A DNA stretch of 5,634 nucleotides from Pseudomonadota bacterium. Its GTDB lineage: Bacteria; Pseudomonadota; Gammaproteobacteria; Pseudomonadales; Oleiphilaceae. Location of the stretch: NCBI GenBank assembly GCA_023430625.1, contig JAEZAA010000041.1, forward strand, positions 1-5,634. Direction: 5' to 3'. A model generated the notes under the pieces. It searched no databases. It saw nothing but the letters and a program-made list of their open reading frames with translations, and had not been told where the DNA came from. Below, one piece after another: positions 1 to 5,634 of the stretch (position 1 is the first letter of the stretch; the number at the start of each line of letters is the position of its first letter). The position numbers and the translations under genes were made by a program.

Positions 1-2166
1 TGCATTGGGCGCTGGCTGGGCATTCTGGTTCAGCAACAGGTGAATGGCATCCAGCTCTTTTTTGTCGATTTGACCAAAGCTCATGGCGACGAATTCGCCC
101 CGTTGCCACAATTGATCCCGAAACGCGGCGAAGTCCTCGGCTGTCTGCGCGTCAACGGCTCGTTGCATGTCGGCGGCCGGCCAGAGGCTGTGCATGAGGA
201 TGTCCTTGGCTTCATCGAACAGGGGTTCGAACGCATATTTGTGCTTCGGTGAACTCAGACGCCGGGAGAGCGCACTCCTGGCTCTGACGTAATCGCTTTG
301 CGACAGCGGCTCGGCGATGACCTGCAGGGCCTCCCGCGCCAGGGTTTCGACCCGGTCGCGAAAGGCATTGATCTTCAGGGTCAGTCCGCGGCTGTGGCTG
401 TACAGCTCCAGGGACTGGCCACTGCGGGCGGCGCGTTTTTGCAACGGGATCAGGCGGCGCTGCAGGGCCTCCAGCCAGAGTTCGCCCGCCGCCCGGTGTT
501 CGACGGAATCGCCAAACTCGGCGCTGTCGATGGCAACGTACAGCAATGCCCGGGGCGTGTCGCCCATGCGATTGAAGGCATGCCAGAGTTGAACGCGCTC
601 GCTTTCGTACACCAGCGCCGGGCGCTCCGCGTTGGGTTGCTGGTTGACCCGCAGATCCTTGGGCAGGGCCGTTGCAACTTCGGCCAGGGCAAGTTCATCC
701 ATGGGCTCCAGAGCGACCCATTGTTCCAACTGCTCCGCCGAAACGGGGTGCAAGCCATATTGGGTACCAAAATCCGCCGAAACCTGGTCGGTCTTGGCGT
801 CCGGATGGGCCAGAATGATCAGGGCGTTGCGGGGATCGAGCGCGGCCAGCGCATAGCCCAGGCGCTCGGCATTGAAGGGGGCGACCCGGAACTCGCCGCG
901 GCGGATGTCTTTGATGTCGTAATCCCGTTGCTGGCGCAGCAGGTCATTGGCGAAATCGCCGGCTTCGCCCTTATACGGCATGAACTCCTGAACCGCGAGC
1001 AGGCTGCGGAAGGACTCATAAAGCTCGGGATTAACGGCCCGCTCCCGGAGTGTGGCGAGGGCGGCAAACACCTTCTGCAACACCCGCTCGGGGTTGGCCA
1101 CACCTTGCGCGGTCAGGGCCAAGGCGAGCGACAGGGTCTGCTGGCCGCCCAGGTCGAGGCCGGATTGCAGGCTCAACTGATGAATGTCGCCCTGGCTCTT
1201 CAGTAGCGCTTGCAGCGAACCCGGCCCTTGGTGCTCCAGCGCATAGCGCAGGTATTCCACGGGCTTGTAGAGACTGGTGTCGAGATCCTCAGGCAGGGGG
1301 AACAACAGGTTCAGGGGCGGCCCTTCGCCAGTGGTGCGTATTTCCAGGCGGGCCGGCAGCTTCGCGCTCTGCAGCAGCGGTGCGGCGGCGGCCTGGGGCG
1401 TCTGGTGGTTCTCCAGGTTCGAAAACGAGGCGCGAACCGATGCTTCCAGCTGGTCCAGGCTCTGATTGCTCACGACGACAAGCCGCATCCGGTCTGGCGT
1501 ATAGTGCGACTTCATGAAATCGCGGGCGGCGGCGTGCAGCTCGGTTGCAGACAGGTGGCCTAGGCTGGCTGTGCTGCCTGCGGCAAACTTGCGAAACGGA
1601 TGCTCGGGTTCGGTGAGGGCTTTGAGGGCTTCCCGATACCGCCACAGCGTCTTTCGCTTGACCAGTGCAAACTCTTCGTCGACCACCCGCACTTCGTTGG
1701 CAATGGCCTTGGCGTCGAAGCGGGGAGCTGCCAGCAAATGGCCGAACCGTGCCAGTGCTTCCGGCAGGGCGTCGGTATCCAGGCTCACTTGATAGCGGGT
1801 GAACTCATAGCTGGTTTGACCGTTCTGCTTGCCGCCGTGACGCCCCACGAACTCGCGCAGGCGGCCATCTGGCTGGGTGCTGTCGCCCAGCAGGAGCGCG
1901 TGCTCGATCAAATGGGCCAGTCCACCGAGGTGGCTGGGATCGGCAAAGCTGCCCACCTCGACTTCCAGGGCCAGTGCACCCTGACGAGCCTTGGCATCGG
2001 ACACCAGTGTGGCTTCCAGGCCATTTTCCAGGACCAGGTGACGGTAGTCGCGATGGTCGAATGGCGGCTTGGCAATGGCATGGGCCAATGAGGCTGCCAG
2101 GCACAGGCACAAAGCGAGGCTCAGGCGCCCAAGGCGAGCGCAGAACAGGACAAAGTGGTAGGGCAT
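1..2166 (-). CDS. Exported insulinase-family (M16A) zinc metallopeptidase, 3' end outside window
   Basis: The minus-strand frame is open from an ATG at 2166 to the window edge: 722 codons, no stop. Residues 1-30 look like a Sec signal peptide (hydrophobic core about 14-28, AHA cleavage site after residue 30), so the enzyme is probably periplasmic. The inverted M16 zinc motif HLIEH is at 85-89 (H85, E88, H89). In the later block EVRVVDEE (158-165), E158 and E165 align with Glu182 and the zinc ligand Glu189 of human insulin-degrading enzyme. EHPFRKFAAG (188-197) and EHQGPGSL (311-318) match conserved M16A blocks, and GTQY (467-470) matches the third domain. This suggests domains 1-3 are present and the fourth is cut off; family members usually have about 900-1000 residues. 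The family degrades oligopeptides in an enclosed chamber. An in-frame TAA with no start codon after it lies just upstream, so this ATG is the first possible start; its ribosome site is poor. A PqqF-like or protease III (PtrA)-like role is possible; no pqq gene is in view. Confidence 0.9.
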   Translation of the reverse strand, partial: MPYHFVLFCARLGRLSLALCLCLAASLAHAIAKPPFDHRDYRHLVLENGLEATLVSDAKARQGALALEVEVGSFADPSHLGGLAHLIEHALLLGDSTQPDGRLREFVGRHGGKQNGQTSYEFTRYQVSLDTDALPEALARFGHLLAAPRFDAKAIANEVRVVDEEFALVKRKTLWRYREALKALTEPEHPFRKFAAGSTASLGHLSATELHAAARDFMKSHYTPDRMRLVVVSNQSLDQLEASVRASFSNLENHQTPQAAAAPLLQSAKLPARLEIRTTGEGPPLNLLFPLPEDLDTSLYKPVEYLRYALEHQGPGSLQALLKSQGDIHQLSLQSGLDLGGQQTLSLALALTAQGVANPERVLQKVFAALATLRERAVNPELYESFRSLLAVQEFMPYKGEAGDFANDLLRQQRDYDIKDIRRGEFRVAPFNAERLGYALAALDPRNALIILAHPDAKTDQVSADFGTQYGLHPVSAEQLEQWVALEPMDELALAEVATALPKDLRVNQQPNAERPALVYESERVQLWHAFNRMGDTPRALLYVAIDSAEFGDSVEHRAAGELWLEALQRRLIPLQKRAARSGQSLELYSHSRGLTLKINAFRDRVETLAREALQVIAEPLSQSDYVRARSALSRRLSSPKHKYAFEPLFDEAKDILMHSLWPAADMQRAVDAQTAEDFAAFRDQLWQRGEFVAMSFGQIDKKELDAIHLLLNQNAQPAPNA
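2077..2166 (-). other. Predicted Sec signal peptide of the M16 protease
   Basis: The first 30 residues hold a short n-region with arginines at 11 and 14, a hydrophobic stretch rich in Leu/Ala/Cys, and AHA before the predicted cut, followed by IAKPPFD. Two cysteines (20, 22) sit in the hydrophobic core, but their preceding residues do not make a convincing lipobox, so type I cleavage is preferred over lipoprotein processing. This is a reading by eye; no predictor was run. Confidence 0.7.
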
Positions 2167-2456
2167 GGGCTCTGGGTATGTCTCTTGGTATTGTCGGGTG
2201 ACCGGGGAACGTCGTTACCCTATCGGTCGGGGGCAGCAGTAGCAATGGCGGGTGGAGGCTAAGCTCCTGATATTCTGTAAAAAATTGTAAGCGGACTGTC
2301 GCTTGTGGGCGACCCTGTTGGAGTTTGGTCGCTAAAGTCGTGCTTTATTAGGCAGTTAAAGGTGTCGATTTGAGGAGACGATGAGACAAATCAGGCTGTC
2401 ATCTTAGCGCCCGAGACGTGCAAAAGTCCCCTCGGGCGCTGTCGATGGCGAGGGAT
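2167..2456. other. Intergenic region upstream of the M16 gene
   Basis: This 290-bp gap lies between the stop of the AKP/HhH gene and the start of the protease gene. It holds the perfect inverted repeat listed separately, an AT-rich stretch near 2270-2290, and imperfect inverted repeats close to the protease start: GGGTGAC at 2196-2202 with GTTACCC at 2214-2220 (one G:T pair), overlapped by GACCG at 2200-2204 with CGGTC at 2224-2228. On the minus strand TACAAT (2289 to 2284) resembles a sigma-70 -10 box, but I found no convincing -35 box at the right spacing. The protease promoter is therefore probably here but cannot be placed. No protein gene or known RNA was recognised. Confidence 0.5.
2406..2440 (-). 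terminator. Perfect 10-bp inverted repeat, likely 3' structure of the AKP/HhH gene
   Basis: AGCGCCCGAG at 2406-2415 is perfectly complementary to CTCGGGCGCT at 2431-2440, with a 15-nt loop. Eight of the ten pairs are G-C. The near arm lies 16 nt past the TAA of the upstream minus-strand gene, where a terminator is expected. There is no run of T after the hairpin in either direction, so it is not a textbook intrinsic terminator. It may act with another factor, stabilise the transcript end, or be a protein-binding palindrome. Confidence 0.45.
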
Positions 2457-3254
2457 TTACGCCATCAAGGCTTTTGCTTCGGCTGCCCACTTATCGGAGT
2501 TTTTGACGCGTCCGATCTCATCCAGGGCCTTCTGGTCGGCGGCACTGGGAGTGGCGATCTGGGCATAGCGGGTGATACCGGCGCTATTGAGTTTCTTTGC
2601 CAGGGCCGGGCCCACGCCTGTCAGCTTGGTCAGGTCATCACCTTTGCCAGTGGCGGCCTTGTCCGTGCTCTTGGCGGCAGGTGCCTTCGCGGGTGCGGCG
2701 GTCTGCTTGCTGGCTGCTGGCTTGGCGGCTTGTTTTGCGCTGGCGGGGGCTTTGGCGGGTGCCGGCTTGGCCGCTGCTTTTGGCTTGGCTGCCGGCTTTG
2801 GCGCTGAAGCTGCTTTGGGCTTGGCAACGGATTTGGCCGGAGCTGATTTTGCGGGTGCAGCTTTTGCAGCGGCTTTTACTGGAGTCGCTTTGGCAGGCGT
2901 AGAGGGAGCTGCCGCAGATTGGGACTTTTTGGCGGTGCTTGCAGACTTCTTGAGCGGTGGAATGGCGCCACCCAATTTTTCCGAGACCACTTCCTGCAGG
3001 GAAGAAAGTTCGCCGATCACACGCTGGTACTCGCCCTGAATCTTTTTCAGTTCGCGATCCCGCAGATCTTCGATATCCGTCAGGAACTTCTTCAGAGGTT
3101 CGCGAATTTGCTTTTGCAGTTCTTCGGCCTGTTTGGAGAAGTCGCCGACAATATCATGCAGCTGTTCGGCGGCCTTTTGGATCTCCTTGGAAATCAAGCC
3201 ACCGATTTTGTCGATATTCTTCTTTACCACGCCGTTCTTTTCTTTCTTTGCCAT
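2457..3254 (-). CDS. Helical / AKP-rich (H1-like) / helix-hairpin-helix protein
   Basis: The 265-residue product has three parts. Residues 1-96 are highly charged and probably helical or coiled coil (many Lys, Glu, Gln; heptad-like leucines and isoleucines), with no membrane segment. Residues about 105-205 are almost only Ala, Lys, Pro and Ser in AKP-type repeats, like eukaryotic histone H1 tails and the tails of pseudomonad AlgP and PhaF; such tails bind DNA in those proteins. Residues 206-265 resemble a helix-hairpin-helix domain: DDLTKLTGVGPALAKKL carries the GVGPALA hairpin and is followed by a GITRYAQIA-type helix. The ATG at 3254 is chosen because GGAG lies 7 nt upstream; a TTG at 3311 would add 19 residues but has no such support. 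No single named family was recognised. The inferred role is nucleoid association, DNA binding or scaffolding; a phasin-like role is an alternative based only on the tail. The gene follows sprT by 91 bp. Confidence 0.85.
   Translation of the reverse strand: MAKKEKNGVVKKNIDKIGGLISKEIQKAAEQLHDIVGDFSKQAEELQKQIREPLKKFLTDIEDLRDRELKKIQGEYQRVIGELSSLQEVVSEKLGGAIPPLKKSASTAKKSQSAAAPSTPAKATPVKAAAKAAPAKSAPAKSVAKPKAASAPKPAAKPKAAAKPAPAKAPASAKQAAKPAASKQTAAPAKAPAAKSTDKAATGKGDDLTKLTGVGPALAKKLNSAGITRYAQIATPSAADQKALDEIGRVKNSDKWAAEAKALMA
2640..2942 (-). repeat. Low-complexity DNA coding for the AKP-rich tail
   Basis: About 300 bp is made of short, imperfect, reiterated codon blocks for Ala, Lys and Pro (on the plus strand, recurring GCTTTGGC, GGCTTGGC and GCGGCTTTTG-like units). 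The units are degenerate, not exact tandem copies. Such tracts can change length by recombination or slippage, as reported for the algP repeat region of Pseudomonas aeruginosa. All three plus-strand frames over it give meaningless Ala/Leu- or Trp-rich translations. Confidence 0.75.
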
Positions 3255-3261
3255 GAAATTA

Positions 3262-3265
3262 CTCC
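3262..3265 (-). promoter_or_regulatory. Ribosome binding site of the AKP/HhH gene
   Basis: GGAG on the minus strand is separated by 7 nt (TAATTTC) from the ATG at 3254. It decides the start in favour of this ATG over the upstream in-frame TTG at 3311. Confidence 0.75.
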
Positions 3266-3298
3266 AATCCGAGGCACCTGGAACCCGTTGAGAAGTGT

Positions 3299-3327
3299 AG
3301 CCTAAGTTCAAATGCTGAACATGACAA
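3299..3327 (-). promoter_or_regulatory. Weak sigma-70 promoter candidate for the AKP/HhH gene
   Basis: On the minus strand TTGTCA (3327 to 3322) matches the -35 consensus at five of six positions and lies 17 nt from TAGGCT (3304 to 3299), a poor -10 match. A better -10-like TACACT (3299 to 3294) is 22 nt away, which is too far. The site lies in the 91-bp gap after sprT, where an independent promoter would be expected. The gene could equally be read through from plsB-sprT, since no terminator is seen in the gap. Confidence 0.25.
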
Positions 3328-3345
3328 GCAATCCTGAATGGAAGG

Positions 3346-3978
3346 TCAGGGAATGGGAGGGGATCCGCTCTGGCCGCCGTACCAGAGGTGCTGGCGGCAG
3401 GTGCGACAAAGGTAACGCTGCTCCGCGCGCTGGACGCGGTTGTGGCGGATGCTGCTCAGCCAATGCTCCCGTTGCGGGCAGGCACAGTGGTAGAGATGCC
3501 GTGGGCGCGAGAGGGCGATGTCGCGCACATCCATCTGATGGCGGACCTGGGGCGCCACGCCCAGCACATCGCGCATCACAGACTGCCACTCAGGACCGTG
3601 GGGGCGAATGCGGCGGCCATACACCAGGCGTGCGACCAGATGGGCGACTTCGTGGGGGACGACCTGGCTGAGAAATTCATCAGGATTTTTCAGCATCAAC
3701 TGGTCGTTGAAGCGCAGGCGGATGTCCTCCTTGCGTCCCTGGCGAATAAAGACGGCTTGCCCAGCGCTGGCGCCTCTCAGGTCGAAGCGGACATCCGGCA
3801 ATGGGAATTGGCGGCCAAAATGGTCGCCGGCCAGTCGCAGGCAGCTGTAGGTGCGATCCAGAACCTGCTGCCGCAAGTTCAGCGGCGGCTTTAGCAGGTC
3901 TTGGGAAGACTTTGGCCGCTCGTCCGGAGACCGGAGCGGCCGGTCAGCATTGTTCTCGGCAAACAGATCCAGGGTCAT
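3346..3978 (-). CDS. sprT: SprT-family zinc metalloprotein
   Basis: The 210-residue protein is a SprT-like zinc-dependent metalloprotein, predicted cytosolic. The zincin motif HEVAH is at 109-113 (H109, E110, H113), and H127 in HGPEW (127-131) is the probable third ligand, as in the SprT/Spartan group. A C-terminal zinc ribbon is formed by C165 and C167 (CAC) and C191 and C194 (CRTC), separated by a RHNRV block also found in E. coli SprT. The bacterial protein has no well-established physiological role; its eukaryotic relative Spartan cuts DNA-protein crosslinks. It is longer than E. coli SprT (about 165 residues) because of an extra polar N-terminus of about 35 residues. The ATG overlaps the plsB TGA by 4 nt, and no strong ribosome site is seen (only GAAGG about 12 nt upstream), which suggests translation coupled to plsB. 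No other ATG lies before the conserved core. Confidence 0.92.
   Translation of the reverse strand: MTLDLFAENNADRPLRSPDERPKSSQDLLKPPLNLRQQVLDRTYSCLRLAGDHFGRQFPLPDVRFDLRGASAGQAVFIRQGRKEDIRLRFNDQLMLKNPDEFLSQVVPHEVAHLVARLVYGRRIRPHGPEWQSVMRDVLGVAPQVRHQMDVRDIALSRPRHLYHCACPQREHWLSSIRHNRVQRAEQRYLCRTCRQHLWYGGQSGSPPIP
3975..3978 (-). promoter_or_regulatory. ATGA stop/start overlap of plsB and sprT
   Basis: On the minus strand the sprT ATG (3978 to 3976) and the plsB TGA (3977 to 3975) share two bases within ATGA. This arrangement usually means that ribosomes ending plsB re-initiate on sprT, which fits the weak ribosome site in front of sprT. Confidence 0.85.
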
Positions 3979-5634
3979 TCCACGCTGGGGCCTTCAATCT
4001 GGCTTGCCAGGGTCTGGGTGACCTGCAGGATACTCTGGCGCATGTCCGCGTCGAGTACGAGGCGGGCATCGTCCACAATGCCTTCCATGTCTTCCCGGTG
4101 GGCGAGGTGGCCGTTCTCATCCTGCTGCAGGATCTCGTTGATCTGCAGATGCTTGATGAAGTTGCGGAACAGGGTTTTGTCGAAGAACTCCGGCGCGTTG
4201 AGGCCATAGAGAATCGACATGCGCTGGGCCAGCAGGCTGCTCTTCTCCTCCAGCTCATTGGCGGTCAGCTTGCCCGGTCCCACCCGACGCAGGATGGACA
4301 TGGCGATGTAATAGCGTTCCAGGGTCTGCAACATCATGCGGGACAGGGTGTCGAGCATGACGAATTCGCTGGAGCCCGTGGGTGGGCGGGACAGATGCCC
4401 GTCTTCATGCACCAGCAGGTTGTTGCGGCACATGACATCGATCCAGTGATCCACCAGCGAATCGATCTCTTCCTTGCTCCAGTGCATGAAGAGCTCGGAG
4501 CGGACATAGGGGTAGATGGAGCCTACCAGATACACCGCATGTTCCCGGGGGATCGTGTTGTTGTTGCGGAACAGGCTGGCGATCAGGGCCGGTATCGCGA
4601 TCAGGTGCTGAACGTTATTGCGATAATAGGTCAGCAGCAGGGCAGACTGGCCTTCGGCAAAAATGATGTCGCCCAGGCCGTGGTGCTGGCGCTGGATCAG
4701 CCCCATGCTTTCGGTATAGGCCATCCAGTCGGTGGGCTCGCCTTCCGGATAGGACATGACCTTGCTATAGGGGCTGGTACGCAATAGCTTGACCAGCATA
4801 TCCAGTTGCTGCACCAGGATGCGCTCGTCCATGGATTGGCGCGGCGTGGAAAGCAGCAGCAGAGCGGTCAGGTTAACCGGGTTAATGGCGGCGGCGTCAT
4901 TGATGTGAATGGCAATCTGCTCGGCCAGACGATCCACCACGGTGTTCAGCCAGGCAGGGCGGTACTCGGCGTCGTAGGCTTGTTCCCGCCAGTGGGGCTG
5001 CTCCTGGTCCAGGAACTGCGCCAGATAGATGGGTTCGCCAAAATTGACGGTGACCTTGCCAAAGCGGTTGCGCAAATTGCCCAGGGTCTTGAACAGGCCA
5101 AAGACCGATTCCTTTTCCTTCTTCTTACCGCGCAGCTCACCCAGATAGGTGCGCTCTTCCAGGATCTTTTCATAGCCCACGTAGACCGGCACGAACACAA
5201 CGGGCTTGCGATGGTCGCGCAGGAAGCTGCGCAGGGTCATGGAGATCATGCCACCCTTGGGCGGCAGGGTGCGGCCAGTCCGGCTACGCCCGCCTTCCAC
5301 GAAGTATTCCACCGAATAGCCACGGGTCAGCATCGTATGCATGTATTCATTGAAGACGGCGGCATACAGCCTGTTCCCACGGAAACTGCGGCGCATGAAG
5401 AAGGCGCCGCCCCGGCGCAGGATGGAGCCGACCACGGGCATGTTGAGGTTGATGCCCGCCGCGATGTGCGGAACCATCAGCCCGTTGTGGAACAGGACAT
5501 AGGACAGCAGCAGGTAATCGATGTGGCTGCGGTGGCAAGGCACATAGACGATGGCATTTTCCTTGGCCACTTCCTGCACGGCTTCGATGTTGTGAATCCG
5601 AACCCCGTCATAGATCCGGTTCCAGACCCGTGTC
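3975..5634 (-). CDS. plsB: Glycerol-3-phosphate 1-O-acyltransferase PlsB, 5' end outside window
   Basis: PlsB transfers an acyl chain from acyl-ACP or acyl-CoA to position 1 of sn-glycerol 3-phosphate, giving lysophosphatidic acid, the first step of phospholipid synthesis at the inner membrane. The window holds the C-terminal 552 residues, and the frame stays open to the right edge. By comparison with E. coli PlsB (807 residues), about 270 N-terminal residues are missing. All acyltransferase motifs are present (numbering from the first codon in the window): HRSHID at 34-39, the catalytic HX4D motif; GAFFMRR at 76-82; FVEGGRSR at 111-118, which binds the glycerol phosphate; and VFVPVYVGYE at 146-155. 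PHIAAGINLN, RPAWL, TYYRNN and NAPEFFDK blocks also match the E. coli enzyme, the last near the C-terminus. The internal GTG at 5579 is not the true start, because conserved residues continue upstream of it. The TGA overlaps the sprT start. Confidence 0.97.
   Translation of the reverse strand, partial: TRVWNRIYDGVRIHNIEAVQEVAKENAIVYVPCHRSHIDYLLLSYVLFHNGLMVPHIAAGINLNMPVVGSILRRGGAFFMRRSFRGNRLYAAVFNEYMHTMLTRGYSVEYFVEGGRSRTGRTLPPKGGMISMTLRSFLRDHRKPVVFVPVYVGYEKILEERTYLGELRGKKKEKESVFGLFKTLGNLRNRFGKVTVNFGEPIYLAQFLDQEQPHWREQAYDAEYRPAWLNTVVDRLAEQIAIHINDAAAINPVNLTALLLLSTPRQSMDERILVQQLDMLVKLLRTSPYSKVMSYPEGEPTDWMAYTESMGLIQRQHHGLGDIIFAEGQSALLLTYYRNNVQHLIAIPALIASLFRNNNTIPREHAVYLVGSIYPYVRSELFMHWSKEEIDSLVDHWIDVMCRNNLLVHEDGHLSRPPTGSSEFVMLDTLSRMMLQTLERYYIAMSILRRVGPGKLTANELEEKSSLLAQRMSILYGLNAPEFFDKTLFRNFIKHLQINEILQQDENGHLAHREDMEGIVDDARLVLDADMRQSILQVTQTLASQIEGPSVE

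Noticed and set aside
298..1206. 302-codon plus-strand open frame
   Set aside because: It lies antisense to the M16 protease frame, which has clear family motifs. Its translation is Gly/Gln/Leu-rich with no recognisable domain.
1805..2245. 146-codon minus-strand open frame overlapping the protease start
   Set aside because: It is in a different frame from the M16 protein, which has the signal peptide and HLIEH motif; the overlapping translation is Arg/Pro/Ser-rich shadow.
2298..2313. Small hairpin GTCGC / GCGAC as a terminator
   Set aside because: The stem has only 5 bp with a 6-nt loop and no T-run, and no gene ends next to it.
2572..3039. Plus-strand open frame rich in Ala, Leu and Gly that looks like a membrane protein
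   Set aside because: It is the antisense reading of the AKP repeat tract, which always gives hydrophobic low-complexity translations.
3255..3311. TTG start at 3311 for the AKP/HhH protein
   Set aside because: The 19 extra residues have no helical pattern like the rest of the domain, and the ATG at 3254 has GGAG at ideal spacing.
3388..3894. 168-codon plus-strand open frame with plausible amino-acid composition
   Set aside because: It is fully antisense to sprT, including the HEVAH and zinc-ribbon codons, and shows no domain of its own.
3801..4787. 328-codon plus-strand open frame
   Set aside because: It is antisense to plsB and the start of sprT, both certain genes. Long antisense frames are expected from strong G/C third-position bias.

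Overview
The window looks like chromosomal DNA from a GC-rich gammaproteobacterium, probably of the Pseudomonadales/Oceanospirillales type. The evidence is a PlsB-type sn-glycerol-3-phosphate acyltransferase, a SprT with the same C-terminal zinc ribbon as the E. coli protein, and a lysine/alanine/proline-rich histone-H1-like tail of the kind seen in pseudomonad AlgP and PhaF. No phage, insertion sequence, CRISPR array, tRNA or rRNA was recognised.

All four genes are on the minus strand, so transcription runs from right to left. From the right edge: (1) plsB, whose first third lies outside the window, with all four acyltransferase motifs inside it. (2) sprT, a SprT-family zinc metalloprotein whose ATG overlaps the plsB stop in an ATGA, which suggests translational coupling. 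(3) After about 90 bp, a 265-residue protein with a charged helical N-terminus, a long AKP-rich basic tail and a C-terminal helix-hairpin-helix (HhH) domain. (4) After a 290-bp gap with a perfect 10-bp inverted repeat, an exported insulinase-type (M16A) zinc protease that runs off the left edge with no stop.

plsB and sprT are probably one transcription unit. The AKP/HhH protein may be read from it or from its own weak promoter candidate. The M16 protease is probably separate. No shared pathway joins them: phospholipid synthesis, a cytosolic metalloprotein, a probable DNA-binding or nucleoid-associated protein, and a periplasmic peptidase. The least described item is the three-part AKP/HhH protein. 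The long plus-strand open frames are antisense shadows of these genes. I do not see strong evidence for a wholly new system here.
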